Assembly (NCBI RefSeq): GCF_030273125.1
Contig: NC_081532.1
Coordinates: forward strand, 7,203,205-7,267,204
DNA: 64,000 nucleotides
DNA from: Centropristis striata
Taxonomy: Eukaryota > Chordata > Actinopteri > Perciformes > Serranidae
Reading direction: 5' to 3'
The notes beneath the pieces are model-generated. The model was not told where the DNA came from and searched no databases. It was given only the letters and a program-made list of their open reading frames with translations. This document shows positions 46,482 to 58,077 of the stretch, piece after piece. Each line of letters opens with the position of its first letter. The first letter of the stretch is position 1. A program made the translations under genes and the position numbers.

Positions 46482-49400
46482 TCAGATCAGCCCCCTCCTC
46501 TTCTTGTAGTCTTCCAGGTTGAGGGACCTGCGAGGAGCGCCGTCCTTCACCGGCAGCGCGTTGGAGCTCACGGACAGAGACTTTGCCTCTGCAGAACACA
46601 AGAGCAATATTAATATCCACAACCACCTTGGTATTAGAGATGTAAAATATACATCCAGGCTGAGCATTTAACAGAAATCATTTGGGGGGAAAAAAGGATC
46701 TCACCTGCATTGGGGACCTGTAAGTCAATCTTTACGTCAAAATCGTGAACTTTAAACAAGTCCTCTGAGAGGTCAGTGTTTGGCTTGGGGCCGTCTTTGT
46801 CTTTTGGGTTTGCCAGACCCTATAATGGAACAAACAGAGAGAAAAAATCAGACATTTAGATACTTTGATTAAAATGTGATATCCATACACAAAACGAAAA
46901 AAACGTTATTTTCTGCTTCAGATCATACTTCAAATCAGAAAAAATCAGTTTCATCAGACTGTCCTCAAACCACTGTTCATATGTAAAACTATAAAATTTA
47001 ATGCACTGAAATTTGTAGGAATCCCATGCAAACGTGACCGAGAGGCGTACATTTGTTGACAGGGGGCGACCTCTAGTGGCCATAGTAAATATGACGGGAG
47101 CGCAGCAGTTCGTGTGTCCTGCTTACCAGTTTGTTCTTATCTCCAGAAGAGTCTTGCTGTGACCCAGAGCCGTATTTCTGGTTCAGGTGAGCGAGAATAG
47201 CTGCATGGACCGACGGGTCTCTGGCCTGCAGAACCAAAATGAGCAAATGGACAGATTAACAAAATTCGATTCAGCATTGTTTATTACATTTTACATCGAA
47301 GAAATGTCCTGTGAAATAATGAAAGGAGTCTTACATTAGACACCATGGTGGGTTTGCACTGTCTTCGTGTGAAAGGGTCCATTTGTTGGTTTTTGGCATT
47401 TTGTCCTTCAGCCTGTGAGAAAATAAATGAGCAAATAAAATTTTTTTTTTTTTTTTTTTAACCGCACAGTTTAGTGGTGTGGTGTCACTGAAAATTTCAC
47501 AACATCACAGTTTCATTGTACTTGTGTCACACCCCTTCAGTGCAAACAGAAACTACAGGATGCAAACAGGATGCAACGTCATGTATGTTCAAGCACTTCC
47601 ATATTCAGTCAGTTTTCCTTTATATTATAAAAGCAACAATATGTACAATAATCAATACCTTTGTTGCAATTTATCAATCCCCACAGATGTTTCATCATCC
47701 TAGCCTTAATACTATATCAGTTAAACAAACGTGTATGGAGGCAGTGTTTCAGGAGGTGCTCACTTACCACAAGAGCTTTCTCAGATTCAACAATGTTCCA
47801 GCTTCTGTTCCTCTGATTGATGTAGCTGCACGTTAAATAAAACCAAAAGGAATAGGTATAGTTCAATCACATGCTCTGTGTATTGTATTATTCAAATGTG
47901 GGAAATGTTGTGGACCTGATTTTAAAGAGAAGTTGCAATTTCCACATTTTCCTCCAGCAACATGTAATGTTTTTTTCAACCAGTGAAGTGAAGAAAACTT
48001 AAGTGGGGCTGTACTTGATCATCATCATTTTTATTTACATTCAAAGCTTCACTTGTGGTTTTAAAATGAAGCATCAAATGTCAAATGTATATACAGGTTT
48101 GTGTCTCTTTATGTGCAGCATGCAAGAGTTTTTCGAGACAGCAAAATGTTTTTGAAAGGCTGGACAACAAATAACAGATTTTTGAACTTAACAGTGCTCT
48201 GGAGTTATTGTAAATGTTTGGATCATATGAGTCGAAAACGCGGCCACCACTGGAATCTAATACTACAAATAGTACAATACTTTTAAAATTAGTTCAACCT
48301 AATCTTTATCTGCAGCTGTGCAGAAAGGTTTAAGCAGAATGAACACAGAAAAGATAAAGCTGCACAGCACACGAATGTTGATTTAGAAATGTCATTTTAG
48401 GGAAGCTTTTGCAGCTATAAAACATTTTTTAGCAGTTTAACATGTAAAAACATTTAGAAGTGTAGCTTGTGTACCTGATGGCAGAGATGTTCTTGGTCCT
48501 CTGTCTGTCAAGTGCTTCCGCCCTTTCCTCGAGCTCGTTCAGCTCGTCCTGGATCACCTTTACTTTGTCGCCATCTCCACTTTCTTCTGCCATGGCCTTC
48601 AATCAAAACACATCAAAATTAGTGAGTAACAGTCAGATTTCCACAAGCTAATGGTGAATTAAGGGTCACTGTGATGTAGCGAAAATACATCACAGTTATG
48701 TATTTTACCTTATCTTTGAGTAACGACGTTTTCTTCATGGCATAATTCGGTGGCGCTTTTCGGAATCTGTCCTTTTCCTTAACAATCTGCGGCGAGTAAA
48801 GACAAATAAATGTTTTAGTTTCACTGCATAATGCTGGAGGCCAGAAAAATCAATGTACACGAAGAGAAACGGACTTACATCTTCTATGTCTTTGTCATTG
48901 AACTTATAGTTCAGAGCTTCTTTGATGGACTGCTCCTTTTTGGTGATTTCGTCAAGAGTTGGTACTTGCATTCCAGCAACCATCATCTGGAAAAAATAAT
49001 CAAAAACCCCAAACTTGAATTCAATCTTTTTTTTTTTCACAGCCTGAACTTATGCTCTTAAAAGAAATTCAAGTTCCTGCTTAAATGGTTGTCACAGAAA
49101 ATGTGTATTTCTGCTTTTTCAAACCCACTTACCGCCTCTTTCCACTTCATAAACTCGCTTTCCATAAACTCCTGATTTGATACAAACTCAAGCCTGAACA
49201 CCCGCGTGTCACCGCCATGCCTGAGGAAGGAAAATGATGAAAAGCTCACATTTTTGGTAAGCATGAACAATGAAAGAAGTCTGTTCACTGAGGCTACGTT
49301 TACACGAGGACGGTCTGAACAGAAGACGCAAAAGTGGCGTTGCGTCTTCACTTTTTATTCCTCATTTAGACGAGCATTTTCGGGAGGAAATCTGCGTGCA

Positions 49401-52400
49401 TACGGTGACGCAAAAGTGTGTGAAATTCGATTGTATGCAGCCAGGCGGCATCACTTAAAGCGATAAGAGCATCTTTGGGCATGTGGAAGTTTTCACGCCA
49501 CACATTTTCATCATCTACTCCTTCCACAAAGTTCTCCACCATCCACTAGATCTCCCAGGTCTCGTTCACAGTTGTCTGGCTCACTTCTGACGAATTGCTG
49601 CATCCAAAATGTGATAGAGGTAATTACAGATCCTTCTCTGTTCACTAATACTATCTGTACATATCCTGTACATTTGGTGGAAAGACTCCTGTAAGTTTAT
49701 TAGAGCTGCCAGAGCAGCTTGAAGGTCCGACGCATGGAAATAATCCCACGTTTGTTTATTTTCCTGTACTGGAGCATGTATGTGACGTAAACACATACGT
49801 GACGTGAGCAGATCTGAGCAGAGCTTTGCGTCTTGGCAGTGTAGACGGACACGCTACGGCGGAGCGTATTTAACTTTTCCACTTTGGAAGGTGGTTTCAG
49901 ATTTTTGCGTCTTTAAGCCCCCAAAACGCCGTCACCGTCTAAACGAAAGGCACTTCCGATAAAATATTTTGTCGTTTTTACCCGCGAGCGTCCTCGTGTG
50001 AACGGGGCCTTAGTCTGAATTGTATACTCACCTTAATTGTAATCCCTTGTTTGTTCGTGTTGATCCAAGTTGGTAAACTTTCGCCGTCTCTACCACATCC
50101 ACGATTTCAGCAACCTTGCAACAACGAAGGAGGACTAAAATTAATCAAAACTCACTAATCTGGCTTCATTTGCCATTTCTAAAGAGTTCCAGATCTTCAT
50201 TATAACACTTTTTAAAAAGTACATTGTTGTCATATACAGGGAATGTCCCCTAGAGGACAAGCTGCTTACCCTGTAAACTGGTTTGCTGCTGCTGTTCCCG
50301 ATCCCTATCCTCACAAAGCAGCCAGTAACTGTTTTAGCGAAGAAGGGCATGTGGCACCAGCGCTCCAGCTTGTGTCTGGACAGACGGACCCTGTTGAGTT
50401 CGTCTGGTAGTGAAACAGGCTGGGACTTCGGTGGAGTTTCTTCTTTCCTGTTAGCAGAACACAGTCAAGATGACAGACGGAAAAAAAAGAAAGTGGTCTT
50501 CAGAGGACATTTTTATTTTAACTCTATGGAGTCTTGAGCTATTTTTGTCCATTTTTTAATCCTTTTCATGTATTTTCGTGTCTTTGTAAGTCATTTTGTG
50601 GGTTTTTTTTAATGTTATTCTGTCTTCTCATTTTGTGTCTTTTTTGGTCATTTTGTGTCTTCTGTGGGTTTTTTTTATGTTATTCTGTCTTCTCATTTTG
50701 TGTCTTTTTTTGGTCTGCTTTGTTTTTACATCAGGATGTGATGAAGAAGCCATGCTTTTGACTCCAGATGTTTAAAAAGCCATTTGCTTGTACCACTCTG
50801 AAGAGTAGATGTACATCAGTTTGTGGGATAAATGTATGGAATAGTTTGGACGATGAGACTAAACAGAGCACGACTATATATCAGTTTAAGAAATTGTATT
50901 TTTTTTAAATGCTTGGAAAATATAGTAAAATGGACCAGTGCTGGAATGTAACTAAGCACATTTACTCAAGTACTGTACTTAAGTACAATTTTGAGGTACT
51001 TGTACTTTACTTGAGTAGTTCCATTTATGCAACTTTCTACCTCTACTTCACTACATTTAGAGGCAAATATTTTACTTTTTACTCCACAACATTTAGCTGA
51101 CAGCTTTAGTTACATTTTGGTTGAGATTTAACATAAAAAACATAATTCATTTAAAGTGCTTACAAACTTTTATAAATTAAACCACAACACAGTATATTAA
51201 GTGATCAAAAATAGCCATACCAGACAACATTACAATGCTGCTTATATAAATGCATCAATAATAATAATCTAATAATATGATTAGAATATAACAATCTGAG
51301 TGAGGCCATTCTGCATAATGAGTACTTTTCCTTTTGACACTTTAACTACATTTTGTTGCTGATACTTTTGTACTTTTACTTCAGTAAGTTTTGATTGGAG
51401 GACTTTTACTTTTTAGACATGAGATGTAAAAAGATGTAGCAGGTTAGAGTTAACAAGTTAAACTTCCTCCTACTCTTTCTCACACATTTAATTTACATTT
51501 TTGGGGTATTTTTTAATTTTGTGCGCTTTTTCTTTTTCTTTTTGGTATTGTGCCATGTCTGAAGTAAAACTATTATTAACAAATACATAAATAAAAACTT
51601 ACTCGTCATCATCATAAGACGATGAACGGGAACTCCGATCGCTTTTGACTGATGACTTGTCGTCGTCTTCCTCCTCTTCCTCCTCGTCGTCGGAGTAAAC
51701 CTCACTCGTCTTCAGCGGCTGACGTTTGGCCAGCAGTTCCGCTGCTCGCAGGAGAGATTAAACGTCAGCTTTTGGAACCGAGTGAATTGTCGAATCTCAA
51801 AGAAGTAGAAAAGTCACACCGACCTGTTTTGTTCTTCTTCTTCTCGCGTTCAGCTCTGAGCTCCTCCATGGCCTGGGACTTTTTGTCAAGTTTTTCATCG
51901 CGTTTGGATCGTCTCTCCTTGTTGTGTGACATGACCTAGAGAGGGATGGAGATTAAAAAAAAAAAAATCACACACAAAGAAAGAGTCAAGGTAAAGAAGT
52001 GGGGAAAAACTACCTAGATACACTACCGGTCAAAAGTTTTAGAACACCCCAATTTTTCCAGTTTTTTATTGAAATTCAAGCAGTTCACGTCAAATGAACA
52101 GCTTGAAAGGGTACAGAGGTAAGTGGTGAACTGCCAGAGGTAAATAAAAAAAGGTAAGGTTAACCAAAACTGAAAAATAATGTACATTTCAGAATTATAC
52201 AAGTACCGGTAGGCCTTTTTCAGGGAACAAGAAATGGGTTACCAACTTAACTCTATGGAGTCTTGTCCATTTTTGAATTCTTTTCATGTCTTTGTAAGTC
52301 ATTTTGTGTCTTTTTTTGGTAATTTTGTGTCTTTTTTTAGTCATTTTGTGTCTTTTGGTGTCTTTTTTTGGTCATTTTGTGTCTTTTTTTAGTCCTTTAG

Positions 52401-55400
52401 TCGAACATAAAATGTGATTTTGAATCCTTTTTTTACTTTCAAAACACTATCATGCTCGATAAAGAATTTTAAATGTTGCAAATGTGCATTCATTTCAGAG
52501 TACACCGAGACATTAAACTGCATCATTTTCAATTAAATTCTGGAAAAGTTGGTGTGTTCTAAAACTTTTGACCAGTAGTGTATATTACGAGCAATGACAG
52601 AGGTATTTTTTCCCTCTTTAAATTAATACGTGTTAGTTATTTATTCATAACAAAAATAATGTTACGTTTTAATCATTACCGATCAACTAGAATCATTCAT
52701 TCTAGTGATTTCCTTTTACACGTCATCCTTTTTGATTATATCCTTATAAAAAGGGAGGTGTGGAGCATGTCAGGTAGACGCTTCACAGCCTCGTAAATGA
52801 GTCATTCTTCATCTACGTTACACATTAAAATATATTCATTAAACATAGAAACTCTGTAAAAGGCTTGTGAAGCATCACCTAAAATACTGACAAAATAGTT
52901 TGATGCAGAGCAACTGAATTGCTTCTTTCTTTTTCTTTTTAAACAACTTCAGTGTCCCCAGCATGACTCTTAAGAATAGATCACAGTGACAAACATTTTT
53001 ATTTTAAGTGGACTCACCACTTGCGTGTCTTGAACCTGAGATAGTTTCCTCTTTTCCTGCTCTTCCTCCTGCTTCTTTTTCTTCTCCTCTTTCTCCTTCT
53101 TCTTTGCCGTCTTCAGCTTCTTCTTAATTTCAAAACTGTCAAAAGAAATCCAGTCTTGAATAAAGAAAAGTGCCAAACTCTGCCTTATGCATGAACGATT
53201 TTTCTTATTTTATTGAAAAGTATTTTGTTGAGGAATGGGGAGAATTAGAGAAAAAGCGACACTAGTGCTCCTTTCAAATACATTTAACATTCCCTAAATT
53301 GAGATTGATTCTTCGCTCCCACTCACCGTCTCTTTAGCACCTCTCTTTTCTCAATTCTGTTGAACAGTTCCTGCTCCCTCTCCTTCTCCGTCATCTGCTC
53401 CAGCCGAGCTCTGTCCTCCGCGTCTCCCATCAAGTCGTCGTCGTAACCGTCCCTGAACACCTCGTCCTCAGAGGAGTCTGAGTCGGAGCTAGAGGATGAG
53501 CTGTTGATCTCCGAATCAGACACCTCACCTGATGAAGAGCAATTCATTGGCACAAACGGCGATTATCATTTATAGTTCAGTTCTTGTCCAAATTACAGTA
53601 ACAACAACAACAAAACACTGCAGCCACTTGACTAAATGCTACCAATTTATTTTATCACAATGTGCTTTGACTGTGCCAATTTTCAAAGATTTTCATGTAC
53701 AACTTTTGGCAGTGAGAATCGATATAAAACATGTATTTTGGTGAGACATGCATTATAAAAAGTTAGTGTGTGCGCAGGTGAAATGGAAATGACCTTAAAC
53801 TACTTAATTAGGCACAAAGTATTTAAGATATTTTTCTGATCTACTTCTATTTTAAATTTATTTTAAATTTTATTTTTACAGTTTATTTACTTTGTTCTTC
53901 TGTGACATTTAATGAAAGCTATTTAACCCATTGAAGCCTGGAAAGCGGATACGTCGTTTTGTAGTATTTGTATTAGCTCTCAAATACTTGTTGAATTTCA
54001 TTTCTATCTGCTACAGAGGCTGAAAAATCTATTATTTAGTAGAAGCGTTGACACTTCTGTTGAATTTCCAGAAAAACTTCAGGTTTTAGGGGCTTATTTT
54101 AAAATCGCCCAGAGGTTTTACAGACAGTTTCAGGCGTCAATGGGTTAATAGAGGCTATGACACAGGCTGTTTTTTCTTGCCAATCATATCTTAAATCATT
54201 TTGGATACTTGTTCTGGATTTGAGCAGATATCCAGAGCTTTTTGTCAAAGACTTTCTCATGTTCTCTGTTTCCATGTGGGCCTAGTGCCTAGTAAGACAA
54301 TGGAACACAAATAAAACAAGAGCTTAGACACTACACTGTGCGCCAGCTTGGATAAATGGGATGAGTGTGTGAGTCACCTAATCCCAGCCACTTGAAATAC
54401 CCCTGGAAATGTGCGCCCTGGTGATAATGTGTAATCTACAGTTCAGAATGAGTCTCACCACTCAGCTGTGCACATTATGCAAGATGCCATTAACCTGAGG
54501 ACCTGTATCAGTTTATGCTGTTAGTTCACATCTGTGCAACTGCCACCACAACAAGTTGCTCAACTTTTTATCATTTATGGTTACAGAAACAGTTTGTGAT
54601 TTTATCCAAGTAAGCCTGCTTGCATAGCACAGAGCTTATTATCCCTGTTCCAAAGAAGTTGGAATACTGTGCAAAACGGAAATAAAACCAGAATTTAGAT
54701 CATTCAGAATTCAGAGTGTATATTTACTAACACAATGGTTTATCAGTTTGAACATGAACCTCTTAAAACCCACCTGCCAGGGTATGTTTATGGGTAGTTA
54801 AAGGGTTAGGAAGGTTATAACAGAAAAACTGTAAGGCCAAAATACATGTAGGAGGCTTCATTTGAAAGGTAACATCTCTTCTAGTTTCTGCAGTTGTGCT
54901 TGTTCAACAAGTGGCTAAAACACCACCAAGACTACATCAGCCAGGCAGGTAGGTTTTAAGAGGTTAAATATATTGCCGTTTTCACATTAAAACTGAGGAC
55001 GTACCCTCCTCTGGTGCAGAGCTCTCCGCTGAGCTGTCTCCATCTGAGCTGCCAGACGCCGTTGCTTTATTAACCTTCTTCTTCGTAGCGTTCTTCTTCT
55101 CAGACCCTTTTCCTGGTTTAACTTTCTTTTTGCCTTTGGTGCCACCCACAGTCCACTAAACAAAGGAGTGATAAATTCAGTTTGAGATATCAACTAGCTG
55201 TAACTATTCAACATTTTGTTACGCCCCAAAATAAAACGTGAATTGTTTTGGAATTAATACTATGACTGCCATACCTCATCATCACTATCGGATGTCTCAG
55301 AGTCTGTAGAAGCTGCAGGTTTGCTAACGGGCTCTTCCTGATCACCTGAGTCAACCCTCTTCCTCTTTGCCAAAGACAGGAGCTCCTGAAAATGAGAAAC

Positions 55401-57516
55401 AGTCACGTGATTTAAAAAGTGCATCCAGTAAAAACAAGTTGGAAAATGCCTCCTGCAAGTGTAGCGCTGCTTGTTCATGGTAATAAAATGAATATTTGAT
55501 GATCCGATCCCAAGTGTTCATCTCTAAATACATGTGTTAATAAACCAAAACCATGTGTATTTGCAAACCACATTTAGAGGTGAGATGTATATGGCCCCCC
55601 GAGTATACATCAGGACTGATTAGTCAACTTTGCAATATGCTTACAGCAGGATAAACCTTCCAGACTCAGTTGATGTGCCAAAACAAGGGTTTGAAAGCTC
55701 ATAGACTAGCTGACTGGGCAGGAGCAAATGTGTATTTTAGTTTAGCAGTGGTCAGTTTCTCACAGGTGAAATTACATGTTAGTAAAAAGGCAAAATAGAG
55801 CCACAAGTGTTCATCAGCACAGATCTGATGGCAGGAGTGAGCAGTTACTGGATTTATGCAGGACTTTGATTCAAGAGACTCGTTCTTTACGAGCCTGAAC
55901 AAGATAAGCAAAGCAAGAACATGATGCTAAACAACAAAACCCTGAAAATGTATTTGCTAATGGCTGAATTTCTTCTCTGCTGAAAGAATGTGGAAATGCT
56001 ATGGATGGCCTTAAAGTTAGGATGCACCAATCCAACGCACTGTATCACTATCGGTGCCTATAATGATGTAAACAAATCACATTACTGTAAAATAGTTTCT
56101 TTGCCTGTGTCACTATAAGCTTCAGTGTTTCTGCCATCAATCACAACAGGCTGACCTCATGTAACCTTACATAAAATGTATTGTCATGATTTACACAAGT
56201 TGAGGGTTGCAAATATTAAATTTGGGAAAAAGCGAGCACTTGCATCGGATAGGGCTAAGCGATATGACCAAAATCTTCTATCCTGATATAGGTAATTTTA
56301 TATGCTGATAATGATATATATCATTATATAGTGTTTAATAAACAAATAGTCTATATTGAGAAAAAAAAAAACACATTATTAGACCTAGTTTTGTATATGT
56401 GCCTTTAAGTTCATTCAAGCTTCACTCCAACATGCAAGGACCTGTACTTAAAGCTTTGTCCAAAATATGCAAAAAAGATCATACTTTGTTTTTGTGATAG
56501 AAACAAGATAGAAATCTGTATATCACAGGTGTTTTATAAGGTTTAATAATATATATATATATATCATCACATCGCACAGCCCTGATCTACATGACTTAAC
56601 GTGTCTTTATCAAGGTGATGCAAACAAAACATATTCATGATTTGGGCAACCAAGGAAACAACCCCGACTGAACTTTCCCTCAACTCTTCTGCTCAGTTGT
56701 TTGTCACTACCAGACGCAGGTAGTGACAAACAACTGTCTCTGAGCGCCAACTGCTTGGTAGTGTACTGTCAGGTAATGCACATGGAGGGGTTTAATGGGG
56801 ATCACAGTTACTAAGGCAGCAGTCCTGTACAACTCTTCAGACTGACATGTTAGACTGTAGAGCTCCTCAGTCTGCCTGCCAGCGCTTGTTTGACAACAAC
56901 ACCGAAATAGCACTTCAGCCCTGCGCCCATGACGTCATTCGGCAGATATAAGGTTCTTCTAACTTCACTCCGGCTCCAGTGAGCGCTAACATGCCCCATT
57001 GTCTTTCAGCCTGACAGCTAACAAATAAACTCCCCAGCAGTGCAAGCAATCAACCTACTTACTGAAACAAGTAAAAAGGCCCGTTGCGCGGCATTTTGGT
57101 GGCAACATAATACTACATGACTGCTGGCGTTGAGAATGTAACCTTAACGCAACTTAGCTGGCTGATGCTAAGACTCTTTCTGTACAACTCCACACGTTCC
57201 TCCGCTCTGAATACACCACGGAAACACTTGGGATCATTCTCAACATTTATTTGTCTTGAGGAATGGCGTCTTTGCTGAGAAAACGACTGTAAATAAAGAT
57301 AGGCCCACTCTCGGCTTGTCCAAGCGAGGCAAACCAAAGCGCAGTCAGTTAGCACACATTAGCTTCACCTCAAACTGTTTACATTTAAACTAGCGAGCCG
57401 CTGTAACACAAATCAGAGAAGCGCGCACCTACCTGATCTAAATTATCATCACTAGCGCTGTCCTCTGAGTCAGAGTCAATCACGACCCGACCTTTCCGCT
57501 TCTTTACATTCACCAT
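46482..57516 (-). CDS. rtf1: RTF1, Paf1-complex associated Plus3 protein (complete, 18 exons)
   Basis: A nuclear factor travelling with RNA polymerase II. It promotes H2B ubiquitylation and recruits the Paf1 complex. Exons on the minus strand: 57433-57516, 55275-55385, 55005-55155, 53327-53528, 53018-53135, 51824-51935, 51603-51741, 50270-50447, 50032-50114, 49133-49220, 48879-48986, 48709-48786, 48475-48596, 47768-47825, 47335-47412, 47127-47225, 46705-46819, 46482-46588. Sum 2031 nt, 676 residues plus stop (human about 710). The start MVNVKKRKGRVVIDSDSEDS matches RTF1. Ser/Asp/Glu-rich stretches follow. The histone-modification domain (DRARLEQMTEKEREQELFNR) is at about residues 148-195. The Plus3 domain, which binds phosphorylated Spt5, is at about 317-448 (ERWCHMPFFAKTVTGCFVRI). 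The C-terminus PRRSLNLEDYKKRRGLI is the conserved Paf1-contacting end. All junctions are GT-AG and in phase. Confidence 0.97.
49291..50010. mobile_element. PIF/Harbinger-like element in rtf1 intron 9
   Basis: Inverted ends aggctacgtttacacgagga (from 49291) and tcctcgtgtgaacggggcct (to 50010) bound 720 bp. Subterminal sequence is CG-rich (gacgcaaaagtg, gcgtctt). A broken transposase-like remnant lies inside. No convincing 3-bp target duplication. The right end is about 20 nt from the rtf1 exon 9 donor. Confidence 0.65.
49470..49796 (-). pseudogene. Broken Harbinger-type transposase N-terminal fragment
   Basis: The minus strand reads ISEQRRICNYLYHILDAAIR, then in a shifted frame TTVNETWEI, a stop, then WMVENFVEGVDDENVWRENF and HMPKDALIAL. 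The WRENFHM..DAL pattern resembles the start of Harbinger transposases in fish. The frameshift and stop show it is dead. No DDE core present. Confidence 0.5.
50521..50720 (+). repeat. Minisatellite-like cattttgtgtc repeat, copy A
   Basis: Starts actctatggagtcttg, then a run of cattttgtgtcttttttggt units. A longer ~60-bp unit with ttattctgtcttctcatttt occurs twice. The same start and unit occur at 52249-52397. In rtf1 intron 7. Confidence 0.7.
50936..51415 (+). mobile_element. AGTACTT-rich dispersed element, copy 3 (best preserved)
   Basis: Starts cagtgctggaatgtaactaa, then caagtactgtacttaagtac, attttgaggtacttgtactt, ctctacttcactacattta, and ends near acttcagtaagttttgattg. Known to me as a very common fish element; the end cagtg.tggaa is typical of it. 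In rtf1 intron 7. Confidence 0.7.
52019..52582. mobile_element. Tc1/mariner-like MITE with TA duplication
   Basis: The element at about 52021-52580 has ends cactaccggtcaaaagtttt agaacacc and ggtgtgttct aaaacttttgaccagtagtg, inverted repeats of about 30 nt. TA lies on both sides. It has no transposase. The interior contains minisatellite copy B. In rtf1 intron 5. Confidence 0.8.
52249..52397 (+). repeat. Minisatellite-like cattttgtgtc repeat, copy B (inside Tc1-like MITE)
   Basis: actctatggagtcttgtcca, then ttttcatgtctttgtaagtc and attttgtgtctttttttggt units. Shares its first ~70 bp with the copy at 50521, with small gaps. Confidence 0.7.
53923..54148 (+). mobile_element. piggyBac-like MITE, 218 bp, TTAA on both sides
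   Basis: TTAA at 53923-53926 and 54145-54148. The element at 53927-54144 has ends cccattgaagcctgg and gcgtcaatggg. An inverted copy of the same length is at 62416-62633. In rtf1 intron 3. Confidence 0.8.
54755..54967. mobile_element. Second piggyBac-like MITE in rtf1 intron 3
   Basis: The element at 54759-54963 has ends cctcttaaaacccacctgcc and ggcaggtaggttttaagagg, nearly perfect inverted repeats. Right flank TTAA (54964-54967), left flank TGAA (one change). Confidence 0.65.
55386..57432. other. rtf1 intron 1
   Basis: 2 kb intron. Holds the hAT-like element at 56250-56583; otherwise no recognised feature. The part near 56930-57430 is less AT-rich. Confidence 0.55.
56250..56583. mobile_element. 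hAT-like element, relative of the one at 18538
   Basis: Ends tagggctaagcgatatgacc and catcacatcgcacagccct are inverted and related to the ends of the 18538-19002 element. The interior is AT-rich with (AT)n. Target duplication not recognisable. Confidence 0.55.
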
Positions 57517-58077
57517 GATTAGCTGCGCGGCTAACCTCTGTGTCGTCTAGCTAAATGTTTGAAGCTAGCCGTTGCTGCTATCGAGCTAGTTGGCTCTGCA
57601 GTCAGCCACACAAAGGCAGCACTGAGCATGCGCGCTCGTATTGATGCCATAGTTATAACTGGATTTTACGGCTCTGTTGGTGAAATAAAATTCAAATTAA
57701 TGCTTGTGCTTATCACGCTTTATTAATAGAGATTAAATGAGGAAAAATATTAGGACAAACTGCGAGGACAATGACAGTTAGCAATGCATGGAACTACATA
57801 TTGGCAGTGAGTGTGTCAGTCCGGACAGGAAACTTTGGTGCACAGCTAAATTCAAGGTCCACGATAAATCACACATTTTACTGCTGTAGTTAAAACTGTT
57901 GTCCCGTTTATTTCCCGTAAACATTTATTGGATTTGTAAATTACTTTATTGAGCAGTTATTAAAACGCTTCCAATTGATAACAGTGTTTTAGAGAGAAAA
58001 AATGATAGTCTAGTCTGCTAAAACAAGAACCGAAGTCACGGAAGTGTCCATCTGTCACCTTTCGGACATGATCACAG
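57517..58077. promoter_or_regulatory. Divergent rtf1 / ndufaf1 promoter region
   Basis: rtf1 reads left from 57516 and ndufaf1 reads right. An NRF1-like gcatgcgcgc lies at about 57627. An ETS/GABP-like cggaagtg lies at about 58040, and both site types are common at housekeeping and mitochondrial gene promoters. A donor atcaca|gtaagt at 58077 could end a non-coding ndufaf1 exon 1, with an acceptor (gcatcccag) just upstream of the ATG. Transcription starts are inferred. Confidence 0.5.
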
